Assembly (NCBI GenBank): GCA_963556255.1
Contig: OY744613.1
Location: 35,836,055-35,900,054, forward strand
Source of the DNA: Allolobophora icterica
Lineage: Eukaryota > Annelida > Clitellata > Crassiclitellata > Lumbricidae
Length of the DNA stretch: 64,000 nt
Direction: 5' to 3'
Position 1 is the stretch's first letter. Each line of letters begins with the position of its first letter. Under the pieces are notes generated by a model that was given only the letters and a program-made list of their open reading frames with translations, did no database searches and was not told the origin of the DNA. Below are positions 45,289 to 58,262 of the stretch, in pieces. Both the position numbers and the translations under genes were made by a program.

Positions 45289-45489
45289 TTGATAATGGTG
45301 AACTGGCTTATTGTAAATATTTTCTTCTTATTAAACAAATTGAAAATATATTCCAGCTGATGTATATGTCGAAATATAGGTGATTATATCCTAGCCTGGG
45401 GGATTATGTCCTACCCGAGGGTTTTGTCCGGGGGGATTATGTCCGGGGGATTACGTCCAGGGGGATAATGTCCTACAATCCCTTTTAGC

Positions 45490-45689
45490 AGCTATTTTCT
45501 GCATTTTTTGTGAGGATTAGGCATTCCGTTTAAGTTACATCAGTCACGTTATAGGATGGTAGTTATTATTATTATTACCGGGTATTTATCTTTATTAGCG
45601 TTTATTGTGTCTTGATACACACACGCAGTATATCCGTACATTATTATTATTATTATTATTATTATTTTTTTTTTTTTTTTATTTTTTTT
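45490..45689. repeat. (ATT)n and poly-T before a LINE
   Basis: ATT run at 45640-45665 and a T-rich tract to 45694, which is the complement of the A-rich tail of the minus-strand LINE at 45690-46494. Confidence 0.8.
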
Positions 45690-46800
<1,111 letters not shown>

Positions 46801-46806
46801 CATTAT

Positions 46807-46865
46807 TTTAAAGTATACGGGATCCCTCAGGGACTTGAAATTAATATTATTTGCATTAAAAGCAT
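46807..46865 (-). mobile_element. LINE 3' tail fragment
   Basis: On the minus strand, CAAGTCCCTGAGGGATCCCG then TATACTT matches the tail at 3704-3730, and it is joined to ATC/ATT triplets on its 3' side. Confidence 0.6.
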
Positions 46866-47049
46866 AGTCATCATAAAATTGTCACCATTGATATTACATG
46901 TAGCTTCAATTGATGTTACGTCAAAGATTGTTAGCTGCAAATTAACTAGAAAGAACCAATTAATGGAAGTAAGGCAATGGCTACTGTTACTGTCACCTAT
47001 CTGATTCTTTGATGCAGGTTGTGCCTATCATTTATAGAATAGAATGTTC

Positions 47050-47525
47050 AAGTCCGATCAAAGAACCACAGAACAGTCAGTGTTACCTAGTTTCAGGAAG
47101 CCAGTACCGATAAATAGAAGGGATTTTAAAGAAGGAATTTTAAAAGAAAGAATCAATGCTGCTTCAAACAAGATAAAGACTATTGAAGCATTTTGTTGAA
47201 CCAAGAAATTATTTGGAGTATAGAACGGAAACAGCAGCGGCTCCCACGTACAGAGACCACTGAAGATATTCCTAGCATAACATCCTAAAAACTTTAAACC
47301 TTTACTTAAGTTTGATGGAATTTTATTTTCTGCACTGTAATCCCTGTCAGTTTTTGATAACAAATTATGTATTTTGCCAGTCATTGTGACGGGTTGAAAA
47401 GAAAATGAATGGATTGATCGGAAGAGAAAAGAATTTGCTTATTGGAATGCTTGCTTATAAGTCACATTGCGATCGAAAATTCGAGCATCATTTAGCAAAT
47501 GACCATGACGGTCGGTTTTCTTGAT
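47050..47525 (-). mobile_element. Helitron relic, reverse copy, with helicase end
   Basis: On the minus strand, CATCAAGAAAACCGACCGTC then CATTTGCTAAATGATGCTCG matches 33529-33575, the codons after the VALSR motif of the Helitron helicase. ATCAATCCATTCATTTTC and TTTTCAACCCGTCA follow, also as at 33644-33672. The conserved VALSR part itself is lost. Confidence 0.6.
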
Positions 47526-47880
47526 GAGGCAGAGAGGAGGGAGGCGCGGAGGGAGGGAGGGAGGCAGAGAAAGACTTACTAACCGCTATTTGTCTTTCTA
47601 TCAATCCGTCTACCTGTCTATCTGACCATCCGCCAGTCTATCTGTCTGGCTGTGCGTCTATACGTCTATCTGCCGAGTGCCGAGCTTTCGTGGTCCGGGC
47701 CAATTTCGGGCGCCCATGGATGTGATATTAGCCTACGTTGGCCTCTGAGACCGTCAGCCTACCTGCCTAAGGCACATTCCATGCATTCCACTGCAGCCAC
47801 GAAGGGACTGGCGCTACATTCCAAAGCGTTTATCGTAGGACACACAGATCTGCGAAACTATGTAACAGATTTTCACAAAT
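47525..47880. repeat. Dispersed repeat beside the Helitron end
   Basis: Shares its course with 37020-37300 in the same orientation, and the word CGTTTATCGTAGGACACACA (47827-47846) with 33170-33215 in reverse. In both full cases the repeat lies upstream of the helicase remnant, so it is probably Helitron interior. Confidence 0.6.
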
Positions 47881-48984
47881 AGCCAGTTTTGCCGTGGAAT
47901 TAGAAAGTCGAGCTGTTTAAAACTTATAATTAACAGAAAAGTAACCTTGTGTCTATTAAAAAAATAAAGTTTCACTGGGAGACTTTTTCAGCGGAAATTA
48001 AATAATTTCTCACCCGGATAACTTTGTTTTCGAATGGGCCTAAAGTCTCCGAGGGAGGATTTTATTCTAAACCAGATTCGCAGAGGGTGAATTTGTTTCT
48101 AAATAGATCGTCGTATAAAGATTTTGAGGGGAGAGACCTGTTGCGAAACACTGAAAGGAACTTCTCGATTTTTACAGCCGTGTCGATATCTATTCTAAAT
48201 CCTTTCCCGATTCCTCCTCTTCCCCCTACCTCTCTCGCCGCTTAAATTCTTAACAGTTAACACCACCCACCTTAGCCGTCTGACCGTCTGCCTGACTGAC
48301 CCTTTTGGATCTTGACCTATTGATTGGACTAAGCACCTGTGAATATGTTGGTTCCCGTAACTTGGCTTTTTTTGGCGCAGCAGAAATTTCGAGATTACGA
48401 TTATGATTATTACTTTCACCTTATCCAACTGGTTATGTAGAATACCTATAAAAATTATCCTTTACTATATCACATTCCTCCAAATCTACATTGAAGTCCA
48501 ACACGAACTACAATTACAACTCGCTTGTTTGTCCCATTTTTCTTCTTTTTGGCGACAATTGAGCTAAGTTCCGTTACTTACTATCTTGAACTATCAACCA
48601 CCTAATCATTCGTTCTATCCAGCATAAACTCCTCTCTCTTCTAAAGTACCTTTTGGATCATCCGGAAGACAGTCTTGTTCTCAATTAAAACTGGCTCAGG
48701 CTGTGTGACACATCTTCCTTCACTTCCCTCCTAATGAACTTTGATCGGATGGACTTCATGGTAGGGTTGCTTTCGTTCTTAAGTCACACATGAAAATTCC
48801 TCGCGTCTCTTCAGCAATTCCAACCCCGAGTTCCTTTGAATCCTTATCTCTACCTTGGACTCTTGAAATCAGTGCTGACTCGTCAGGAACGATCGCTGTG
48901 AAATGAATTCTGGCGTGTGAACCACGCTTTCTGCATTTTATAATTGTACTTTTCTTAAATTTAGCATCATCAAACACTACAAAT
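47881..48984. other. Intron 1 stretch, nothing recognised
   Basis: Short frames only, with no domain. A small tandem pattern of CCGTCTGACCGTCTGCCTGACTGACC lies near 48276. Confidence 0.4.
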
Positions 48985-49660
<676 letters not shown>

Positions 49661-50420
49661 AGTCTCCCTGTCCCTTGGCTCTCTCCTTATGTCTCGTATG
49701 GTTCTTCGACAGATGGTGCATATGGTCTCCTCGACCAAATGACCAGCTTTTGTGACCCGTGGTTTAATGAGGGACGAGTGCACCGATGACGTTGGTCACA
49801 GGTAATATGTTGCCTGTGTCCACACGTCGTCGCAGCAACGGCGTTAATTGCCGCCTTTCAATCAACAGCTGGCCATTGCCATTCAGCGTCTGTGCTGCAC
49901 AGCATACAGTATGTTCTCTTCAGAGGCAAGCAGATAATCAGGCAGACAGGCAGACAGACAGGCAAATGATCCGACTGCAGGTGATCATTACGCTCGCCTC
50001 AATGAACATTTCACCTGAAGCAATTGGATGCGCATGGAGAGAGGTTGTCATCGTTCATCGGTAGAACTGCAGAGACACCCACGCCCCTCCCACACTCTGT
50101 TCTAACGACAACCATACATAGATGATGAAATTCGTAATAACATATCACAATTGTCTCATGGTCATCATGCTTCGTGCATTTGCATCGATACACCATGAAA
50201 CAGCCTTTTGCAGTCGCCTTTTGCGCAGTTTTGTTTGTGCAGTTGCCTCATGCAACCATCCCAAGTAAGTTTCATCCCTCACTAAGTTTCGGATCGAAAT
50301 TTCTGGCGATTCATCGATGGAAACAAAGGCGACGCTGCTGAGAAAGTATCATCTGTGTTTGTTCGTCGATGGAAGCAACCATCGCATCATCTGCCGATGA
50401 GCATCGTATGCATCACGTGA
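49661..50420. other. Intron 1 stretch, nothing recognised
   Basis: Contains short GCAGACAG repeats near 49941-49965. No gene is seen. Confidence 0.4.
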
Positions 50421-50425
50421 AACAC

Positions 50426-50481
50426 CACCACCACCACCACCACCACCACCACCACCACCACCACCACCACCACCACCACCA
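50426..50481. repeat. (CAC)n microsatellite
   Basis: About 18 triplets, leading into the LINE fragment. Confidence 0.95.
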
Positions 50482-50499
50482 GCCACAGAAGACGACAGC

Positions 50500-50652
50500 G
50501 ATGCTTTCTTGTCTAAACGAAAGATGAGAGATTGGGCAAAAGGCGAAAATGAAGAGAAATTTTCATGGTTTAAATCTTTGAAACCGGGTGACTCATTTGC
50601 TGAGTTGGCTAATGCTGCTCGGAATTTGGGCGTTGTTTTCGAAACTAGTGCA
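50500..50652 (+). pseudogene. CR1/L2-like LINE fragment (ARNLGV motif)
   Basis: The frame 50509-50650 gives GDSFAELANAARNLGVVFE, matching the ....ARNLGV.FD motif that lies after the RT domain in CR1/L2-type LINEs. The frame then runs into the TAC/TGC array. No other LINE motif is adjacent. Confidence 0.6.
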
Positions 50653-50813
<161 letters not shown>

Positions 50814-50819
50814 GCACCA

Positions 50820-51500
50820 TATAGTGTTTCGCCCTCGCAAGCATACTGACTTAACTCTTTTATCATCCTCACATGAGTTTGTTTTGAATCGGGAAATAGA
50901 TTTCGCAAACTAAACGATTGACTTCCTAATTCTGGTGTTAGATGAATGCTGACTGTACAACTTCTACGTACGTGCGTTTGTATGTTTCAGTGGATAAGCT
51001 TAAGTGATTTCAGACGATTCCTGTATCATTCGCACGATCGATAATCGATGTTCACGCCTGAGAATCAGTTATATTAAAACGCTCCTCTTTCTGCCCCTTT
51101 TCTACCGCAAACGGTGACCTGACAAGCCACATTCGTTAGAGCCTTGGCATAAAGTGTCATCCTGGGTCAAAAGGATGGATAGTTCGGCGCTGACCATCCA
51201 AGCCGAATGCATCCATTTCACCGTTTGTGCTTCAACGATTGGCTAACGAAAGTTCAAGCCACGTTTAAGCAATTGGTCAATCGATCAATGTATCGTTACC
51301 AGCTCTTGAACGATATTGTGTGTCAAGCCCAATGTATGTATAATGTAGGAGGCAAACCAGAATTGCAGCTTAATCTGGTCTGGATTGGTAGAAACTGGTA
51401 TAAACGAGTGCAAGCAAGAGTACAGCAAGTTCGCACTTTTTAATATTTTACATGTACACTGGCATACAAAGCATTAATGACCTGCGTCCTTCTGATCTTC
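50820..51500. other. Intron 1 stretch with an unrecognised 78-codon frame
   Basis: 51207-51443 (+) encodes a protein-like sequence (NDWLTKVQATFKQLVNRSMY and a later WIGRNWYKRVQARVQQVRTF) with no family I recognise. It could be chance or a transposon piece. Confidence 0.25.
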
Positions 51501-51539
51501 GTACCAGCGTGTGGTTATTCAACAATCTCCCCGTCCGAT

Positions 51540-51760
51540 TGTAATTAAACATTTTTAACGTGCGCAGGTCACACAGTAAGTCACCAGGTGGAGAGCAGTT
51601 AGATATTCAGATGTTTGAAAGCCAATGAGAAAAATAGTGAGTGTTGAGACGTTTCTTAAGGGAAGAGAGGAAGAGTTCAAACCTCGGACAAACATTGGTA
51701 GTCGGTTCCATTCCTTAGGGTGCAGCAAAATGGAATGCACGAGAGCCCACGACAGTGCTA
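51540..51760 (-). pseudogene. CR1/L2-like LINE C-terminal fragment
   Basis: The minus frame has PKEWNRLPMFVRGLNSSSLP then LRNVSTLTIFL, matching the W-N-xLP..VR..S...F+..L.t.lF terminus. It is short and isolated. Confidence 0.55.
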
Positions 51761-51839
51761 CATCGAGGCCAACCAAAAGACCAAAAGTATACAGCGAGTA
51801 CATAATACTTGAAATACGCTAGAACAGTAGCAGATTATA

Positions 51840-52485
51840 AATTCACCAGTGCACAACTAAATATAACTACAGCGATTAGCCTACCAAACTACTTTTAAAC
51901 AGATTAGAATCACTTTTAGAATTACTAATTAAGTTAATGTTAATAACTAGTTAAGTTAACGTTACTTAATATGAGCAGTGGAACACCAAAATAGTATCTA
52001 ATATTGCAACATGTCATATCTGTCTTCGATGGTCAAGATTGAAGTTGGGATTATGTTTTGCATTCATAGTTAGCAGTCGGCACAAAGGGCCTAAGGGATA
52101 AACATCACACCTCAAATCACTGCCACACATAGTTTTGGACCTTTGCTTTGGCTCTGCTCTACTACATGAATAATATGTAACCTATATTTACAATCTCCAG
52201 CAGGTAGTTATGCAGATTTTGACGCCTCTGCTCAGTCTTCATCCCTAAACCCTACATATATTTTAGGATATCAATGGTATATGTATTCCTTGCATTCAAA
52301 ATATTGACAAAATATAATCTTCCGAACCTGATGATTAACTTTATTCAATTAAAAACTGTAGTATTCTTCAACAGTCATAAGGCAACGAAGCAGTAAAAGA
52401 CGAAGCCAACAGATGGGACGCAGAGGAGGTCGAGGTGGTCACACCCTGTTGAAGTGCATCTAAACAGTACACCATGTTTAAGTTA
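51840..52485. other. Intron 1 stretch, nothing recognised
   Basis: AT-rich with no domain-bearing frame. Confidence 0.4.
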
Positions 52486-52489
52486 AATG

Positions 52490-52767
52490 GCATGGGCGTC
52501 CGGAGGCGGAAGGGGGCATTTCCCTCTGGATTTGGCAAATGTTTTATAAAAGCAAATCTTTTGATTGGTATGATTATTACAACAGTCACGACACGATTTT
52601 CAGTGTAAAAAACACTATTTAGGTGCTTGACCATTATTTATTTTTAAAGTTGTTATGTATTCTGTCTTCATTCTATGCAAGAACGTGACTTTGCTCCCCT
52701 CTGCAAAAATTGTTCCCCCTCCTCTACAAAAGTTTGCCCTCCCCCCAAAATCATGCGGACGCCCATG
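52490..52767. mobile_element. Family B element, both ends present
   Basis: It begins CATGGGCGTCCGGAGG and ends GCGGACGCCCATG, an inverted repeat. The interior matches 22174-22446 in order and strand. Flanks TTAAATGG and GTCAATGG agree at only six of eight positions, so the duplication is uncertain. A hAT-like miniature element is likely. Confidence 0.7.
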
Positions 52768-52769
52768 GT

Positions 52770-53577
52770 CAATGGCTTCATCGCCATCACAGACAGAAGC
52801 GTTAGTGAGCATGAAGACGAAGTTCGTTGATAGCTGGGTCTCCATGAACAGCCACTGCCATAGTCTTGATGCCATTTAACAATTCTGGCGATTGAATGCG
52901 TTCGATCGGCATTTATTCGTAGGGCGCTGCCACAGAGTAAGAGACTTGTCACTTTAGATGTGTCTAATTGTTGACGGAGTGATGACCAAAGCTCAAGACA
53001 ATTGCCACTCCATCTTCAGATTAGAGAGGCATTGCTAAATTATCGTCACCATGAATCTTCATAAACGCACAGAATTCCATTTTCTAAAGCGCCGTTCTAT
53101 GCTTTCATCGTGGATTAGGCGCCAGTCATTCAATCATTGCGTTCGTTCGTCTGAAAGCAAACGAAGACGTTTATTGGACAGTTGCAGAGCAAGTTAAGGG
53201 CAAGGTCGGAGTTCAAGTGACCGATTGTTACTAATAGCGAGCTGAATCCATTCCATTCATTATGGTAAAATTGCTGTGAGGCTGATACTTCTGATACATC
53301 AGCATGATGCTGATGAGGACGATAACTGAAATATTGACGAGAACGTCGTCGTCGTCATCTTATTCGCCACCACCATCATCATCCTCATCCTCATCAACCA
53401 TTCGTATTATTTAGCTCGTGCATAATTGCCAATTTGTTACCTACCTTGTCTGTGATAGGATTCTTCATAATGACAGTTCCGCTGTGCGATGAGATTTGTC
53501 GTTGAATGTCAACTTAGGTAGAGCAGCGACGGACGTAGCTATAGTTGTAACTCATGATCTGTTTGTACTTTCAACAG
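52770..53577. other. End of Jagged intron 1
   Basis: No gene besides the following exon. GTC/ATC-rich words lie at 53345-53400. The acceptor region TTTGTACTTTCAACAG ends at 53577. Confidence 0.5.
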
Positions 53578-53638
53578 AGGTCGTTTACGCTGATAGTTGA
53601 AGCTAAACATCAACCTTACAACCGTCAACTCCTAGCAA
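53578..53638 (+). CDS. Jag: Jagged exon 2: 61-nt end of the MNNL domain
   Basis: The translation RSFTLIVEA followed by KHQPYNRQLLA matches the RSYTLLVEA...ND segment that follows FAWP in JAG1. The acceptor is TTTCAACAG and the donor is A|GTGAGT. It enters in phase 0 and leaves in phase 1, exactly what exons 1 and 3 require. Human JAG1 exon 3 (52 nt, from memory) has the same phases and position, so this exon is nine bases longer. The tryptophan of VEAWD in JAG1 is lysine here. It is too short for gene finders to report reliably; I found it by searching for the missing phase and motif. Confidence 0.82.
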
Positions 53639-53798
53639 GTGAGTGTCCTCTCTATTGTGTTTGTCTGGGATGAGGCCATTGTCTGCTCTAACAGAAAATT
53701 AACAGACAATTGCCTCCTATCATGGACATTATATTGCTTAATGTGTCATTCATAGAAGAAACTACTCAGCGGTGTCTGGTTTGCTATGACCTTCCACC

Positions 53799-54899
53799 TC
53801 ATGTTATCGGTGTACACATCTGCAAACTCTCAATTGCATTGCCTACGTACAGGGCTGAGAATATAGGGAGTAGTAAATTAGTGATAGGACTTTGAAGTGG
53901 ATTCGCTCTGGGATTTTTAGCCAGATTGAGGATGTGAGTGATATAGGCCCCTATGTGATGTTTGGACGTTCTGGCTAGTGAGTTTTGAATGAGCTGGAGA
54001 CGCTTAATTTGAATCCAATCGAGGTTGAGGAAGAGCAAATTGCACTAATCCAGATTTGAATGGACAATGGAGGTATCAATAATGGAGGCAGTTTTAAAGT
54101 CAAGCATGGACCGAATGCGGCGGAGGTCACGAATGCGCATGAAGCAGGTTTGAGAGAATGGAGATGTGGTTAGAGAAGGAGCGATGTGGGTCTAAGCCTC
54201 TAAGGTTAAACCAAGATTACGGACAGGGGAGTCAGAGGTGAAGATGAGAGATGAGAAGTGAGTCGATAGGTGTTTGGAATGGTCGGAAAGTTTCTTGATT
54301 TGATCCGGAAGACTCAGGATGATGAATTCGGTTTTGTAAAGGTTAAGGAGGAGGTTGGATGGCATCCATTGAGAGATTAGGTTAACCATATTGAGTGCGA
54401 TGGAGGTGGAAAAGCAGCTGGGACAAAGGATATATAGAGTTGGATGCCATCCGCTTAAAGATGATGGTCAACAGAGGATGACGCTTTGAGATGGCTTAAT
54501 TTGTGGTATACAAGATATAGTGAAATGAACTCAAATGGAGCATTGAGGTATACCACAAAATATATGGGGCGGTTGCGAGCAGTGGTTGGAGAATAATCTG
54601 AAAGACAAGTAGGACTGCTGTAACAAGAGTAGAGCAGTGCCAGAGACGCCAAACCAAGAAGATAGTCGACGGGACGGAGTTGAATGGTAATATTCTGGCA
54701 TGATGGAACGAAGAACAGAAGGACGCGGATTCGATACCCGTTAGCCCCTTAAAGGTTGACTCAGCCTTTTCACTCCCTACACTCCATAGGGGGCGACTGC
54801 ATAATGAGCAGTAGGCTGCCCTTCAATCAAATTTGACTCCTGTTACTACTTCTATATCATGTAGTCTTACTGCATACATGTCAGTGAATTTAATAAACG

Positions 54900-54942
<43 letters not shown>

Positions 54943-55440
54943 AATTATTATTGATAATAATTGAATTATAAATAATAATAATATTATGATAATAATAATT
55001 ATAAATAATGATCATAATAATAATAATAATTATTATTATTATTATTATTATTATTTATGAAGAAGGAGTCTGTGATCGACGGTGTCGAATGCGGCGGAGA
55101 TGTCGAGGAGACAGAGGCAGAAGACTTGCTGATGGCTGATGGCTGAGACCAATTTATTGTATAGAGAGGCAAGTAGAGTTTCTGTGGGGTGGAGTTTAGT
55201 GAAGCCAGATTGGTGGGGATTGAGGAGTGAATTAGAAGTGATGTGATCGTTTAGCCGGACAAGGACAATTCGTTGAATTAACTTTGATGGAAAGGAAAGA
55301 TTGGAGATGGGACGTTAGTTAGATCGGTTTCCTTGACAATATTTGCGTTTTTGAGAAGGTGAGAGAGTCTTTATTGTCATTGAGTCAAGACGTGATGGAG
55401 AATCGGTTTGATGTCCTCTGAGGCTGAAAACATAAGCATC
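53799..55440 (-). mobile_element. CR1/L2-like LINE, antisense in Jagged intron 2
   Basis: On the minus strand, LLDISAAFDTVDH (55112-55074) is the catalytic-region RT motif, preceded by PPIWLH and FTP-like pieces. Beyond the AT array the coding continues downstream (QWMPSNLLLNLYKTEFIILS, then SPVRNLGLTLE near 54192-54389). It ends with LDWIQIKRLQLIQNSLART near 54038-53980. The + strand copy at 59930-61110 is a close relative. A second insertion (54745-55055) splits it. Confidence 0.8.
54745..55055 (+). mobile_element. LINE 3' tail with AT/ATT array, nested in the antisense LINE
   Basis: TAAAGGTTGACTCAGCC, CTACACTCCATAGGG, GAGCAGTAGG, CTATATCATGTAG and TTTAATAAACG occur in the same order as at 4365-4870, here with a single unit instead of the 80-bp tandem. 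An ATT/AAT array (54900-55055) follows. Confidence 0.65.
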
Positions 55441-55659
55441 ATTAAGAAAAGATATTTAGTCGTGGCTATTTCTATCATCAATGATTGCCAATGAACCTGA
55501 TTGTCTTTACTGCGTTAAAGTCGTTGCATCACTGTTTACCGTTACCGATAAACAGAGTTTAAACTGTACTGCATAGGAAACAGCTTTTGCACATACTAAC
55601 AGTCGATAAATATCGTTTCAATTGTCTGTACCATGCAGACGGCGCAGGCTCTCTTGCAG

Positions 55660-55908
55660 AACTGTTGATCGAGCGCGACAGTCTGTCGAGCGTCATTCTG
55701 CCTCGGCCAGATTGGCAGACAATCAACCACACTGGTAAAACGGCGACCATCAAGTACAAGATCCGCGTGCTGTGTGATGAACATTACTACAACACAACCT
55801 GCACTAAACTCTGTCGACCACGCAACGACAAGTTTGGTCATTACAACTGTGATCTTAACGGAGATAAAGAATGTTTGGAAGGATGGATTGGAAATAACTG
55901 TCAAACTG
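55660..55908 (+). CDS. Jag: Jagged exon 3: DSL domain
   Basis: Residues 162 (split codon) to 244. W180-Q-T leads to the DSL domain with six cysteines at 200, 209, 213, 225, 233 and 242. The family core R-P-R-N-D-K-F-G-H-Y is intact, and C-L-E-G-W-I-G ends it. DSL contacts EGF11-12 of Notch and is essential for binding. FGHYxCDxNGxKxCxEGW is the Jagged rather than Delta form. Possible N-glycosylation sites are N184-H-T and N206-T-T. The acceptor CTCTCTTGCAG ends at 55659; the donor is G|GTAGTC, a weaker match. At 249 nt it is close to the 255 nt I recall for JAG1 exon 4. Confidence 0.95.
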
Positions 55909-56233
55909 GTAGTCTTCCTATTGTATACTCAATCAGATCCTTAAGCATTTGTTCAACGTAGCTAGACTGAAGTAATAATTCCGATGACTGAACATAAATT
56001 TTAGAGAATAAAATTCTGCAAAAGTAATACTTATGATTTTGTCATATCTTATATGTTATGTGCCATTTATTGTGATCCTTCATTGTTTCTAACCCTATCG
56101 ACTTCTGTTTTAATTTAATTAAAATGTAGGCTTATCTGGTACCGTGATTATAAATCATTCCACGATTTTCACACAGCTTCACTGCTGCTCTGAAACTGTG
56201 TTTTGCTAACTTTTTAATTCTTTATTGTTTTAG

Positions 56234-56294
56234 CTGTGTGCAAAACTGGTTGCCACAGTATACATGGTTCTTGTGAAAGACCCGGTGAATGCAG
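56234..56294 (+). CDS. Jag: Jagged exon 4: first half of EGF1
   Basis: 61 nt encoding AVCKTGCHSIHGSCERPGEC plus two bases. The acceptor ATTGTTTTAG is strong and the donor is AG|GTTGGT. Cysteines 1-4 of EGF1 are present. The CXXXC...HGSC...GEC spacing is the atypical EGF1 of the DOS region found in Jagged-type ligands. The length equals the 61 nt I recall for JAG1 exon 5. Confidence 0.93.
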
Positions 56295-56829
56295 GTTGGT
56301 GTTTGATTTCTCTAAGTGGAAGTGGGTTAAATGAGTTCATGTTATTGTCACTGACATTAGATTAATACGAAAATTGGATTCCACTTGATTCCATTAGCCT
56401 ATATCTTTCTTAGATATAGGCTATTGCGAATCGGTTTCACTCTTAGACTGTGGTTTTGCTTAAAAGCGACCATCAATTTATGCCTTACGATAACGGTTAA
56501 ATAGATTTTTCCGATTAGGTTAGATTACAGCAGCGCTCGTGAATACACTGGTGCCCTGTACTTAGTACTTAGCTTTTTAAGTAGGTCGAGAGCGCTTTAT
56601 TAATTTCGAGATTACGATCATGAACAGTCAGTAAAAGCGCAGGTCTACCATTAAAGACTGATGCGCACACTTCGACAGTGGCCACTTCGTCCCACGACCT
56701 AGACCCATTCGCCCTCGGTACAAATGGCTCTGCGACTTTCACCAAAATCACTTAAATTCACTTAACATTGATGCGCAATGACATTGACAGCCAATGAAGT
56801 GCATCACGTATTATTTGTATATGTGGTGT

Positions 56830-57605
56830 GTGTATACCAATGGTAATTTTTCCTAGTCTGAACCCTGATTGTTCTTCTCCAAGTGCTCACTTGATATATT
56901 GTTTCTTTCTGTTTTGCATCATCCTGGTGAAAATTTTTCCTGGAATGCTCTGTAGGTTAATGCCTCTGTAATTTTGCAGTTTTGTGGATCTTTTTCTTTT
57001 GTATATTGGAACGATTGTCGATTTTGCCCAGTCTTCTGATATTTCTTCCTCTTGCTGGATCTTTGTAACAAAGGTACGCATAGCTATAACAACTATTTCT
57101 CCTCCTCTGTAAAAATGCTTACGCTAGTCTCTTTGCTAATATTTTGCACAATCTGTGCCATGTATTACATCCAATGCTGCCGCCTATTAAGCACACTGGC
57201 TACTCTTTGCGCCCACGGTCTTATAATCGAGAGCTACTAAGTATGATAACTTGTCTCGGAAATGCTTTCTTGCCAGGATGCTAAACAAATAGCCTTTTTT
57301 CTATCTTTTGTATCTTTTATGTATCCATTCGTAATAACTTTTCTCTTAATTGGTTACATTGTCTGATTGTAATATGTAATACGAAGTAATATGTTGTACT
57401 TTCTTGTATAGCGCTGTTTGTTTGCTAGCGCTTCCTATTAAAGAATATACTTACTTACTTACTTCCATGAAGTAGTTCCGTAGCAATTCTATCAATGCCT
57501 ATTGTTCCTTTCGTTTTTATTTTGTTGATAGCATCTCTTACCTCTTCGAATAGTTCCAAAATATCTTGAGATCGGATAAGGGTTATTTAAATTACCAGAA
57601 ATGAA
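56830..57605 (-). pseudogene. LINE reverse transcriptase N-terminal part, antisense in intron 4
   Basis: The minus frame 57081-56887 contains DWAKSTIVPIYKRKRS and NYRGINLQSIPGKIFTR. Further upstream on that strand (57590-57490) LFEEVRDAINKIKTKGTIG then IDRIATELLHG matches the RT start motif (a...lK..KA.G.D.i..ELl). The two parts are separated by a + strand insertion (57085-57475) whose end reads TATAGCGCTGTTTGTTTGC and TTACTTACTTAC. This is a different LINE group from the CR1/L2 copies. Confidence 0.75.
57085..57475 (+). mobile_element. Insertion with (TTAC)n tail splitting the antisense LINE
   Basis: The LINE reading on the minus strand is broken exactly over this stretch. Its right end carries TATAGCGCTGTTTG, AAAGAATATACTTACTTACT and a TTAC run, like a SINE or LINE tail. 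The left end is not defined. Confidence 0.45.
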
Positions 57606-57685
57606 ACTATTGCCTACTAATGTGTTGAATCTGACGCGTCGACTATAATTAGCATCGTGATTATGTTGAGCAACTTATTGTTCAG

Positions 57686-57819
57686 GTGTGCCTTTGGATG
57701 GCAGGGCGATCTCTGTGACGAGTGCATAACGTACCCAGGTTGCAAGCACGGATCGTGCAATGGATCTCCCTGGCAGTGTAACTGCCATCTCAACTGGGGT
57801 GGCATACTCTGTGATAAAG
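57686..57819 (+). CDS. Jag: Jagged exon 5: rest of EGF1 and EGF2
   Basis: Begins with the last base of the R codon, then [10 protein letters not shown] completes EGF1. EGF2 follows as [12 protein letters not shown], then PWQCNC and NWGGILCDK, with six cysteines. The acceptor is TTGTTCAG and the donor is AAAG|GTAGGC. WQG.C and NWGG..CDK are characteristic of Jagged EGF1 and EGF2. At 134 nt it has one codon more than the 131 nt I recall for JAG1 exon 6; the extra residue lies just before PWQC. Confidence 0.95.
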
Positions 57820-57824
57820 GTAGG

Positions 57825-57826
57825 CC

Positions 57827-57858
<32 letters not shown>

Positions 57859-57862
57859 TATC
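57825..57862. repeat. (TA)n in intron 5
   Basis: A short TA/CATA run starting eight bases after the donor. Confidence 0.9.
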
Positions 57863-58142
57863 ATTCTTTCCATCTATCATTCTCTCTGCGTTATTTGTCA
57901 ATGTTCGGCATCCGAACTATGGTCCTCACACGCCAAATTCAGATGGAAACGAGAATGGACAATAAAGCGCCAATGGCGAGAACAGATCGACAGCAATGCA
58001 GAGTGCAACTCACAGCTGTTAAGTTGGCATTTAATAATAGATTTGTATTTGTGAAATATCAAATATAAATTAACAATATGTTTTTATGTTCAAATGGCGA
58101 TATTTTCTTATATTCAGATGGTACATTTTTAATATACTTTAG

Positions 58143-58262
58143 ATTTAAATTATTGTGGAAGCCATTCTCCTTGCCAGAATGGCGGCGTTTGTCGTAATCA
58201 GGCTCCGAATGATTACGAATGTGCTTGTCCAGACGGCTATACCGGAAGAAATTGCGAGACAG
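58143..58262 (+). CDS. Jag: Jagged exon 6: EGF3
   Basis: Encodes [17 protein letters not shown] and, after ten more residues, [14 protein letters not shown]: a complete EGF repeat with six cysteines. DLNYCG at the start fits the junction with EGF2 in Jagged proteins. The acceptor is ATACTTTAG and the donor is ACAG|GTAAGC. At 120 nt in phase 1-1 it equals the 120 nt I recall for JAG1 exon 7. No exon for EGF4 is recognisable between here and 64000. Confidence 0.95.

Larger units (their letters stand above)
41896..45480. mobile_element. Unassigned TIR transposon (GGACATT family), long copy
   Basis: Left tip GGTGTACGGACATTATCC and right tip (complement) GATTGTAGGACATTATCC are followed inward by repeated GGACAwwATCCCCC words. 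These form an inverted array at both ends (41902-42001 and 45385-45473). The 9-bp direct repeat CCTTTTAGC flanks it (41887-41895 and 45481-45489). It is interrupted by a related element (42076-43227) and by a LINE (43637-44747). Without them it would be about 1.3 kb. Sequence next to both ends matches the reversed short copy at 61807-62703. An 8-9-bp duplication fits hAT, MULE, Merlin or P-like families; the tips match none I can name. Confidence 0.85.

Noticed and set aside
51207..51443. 78-codon frame as a gene
   Set aside because: No family recognised, no repeat partner and no splice context; left as uncertain.
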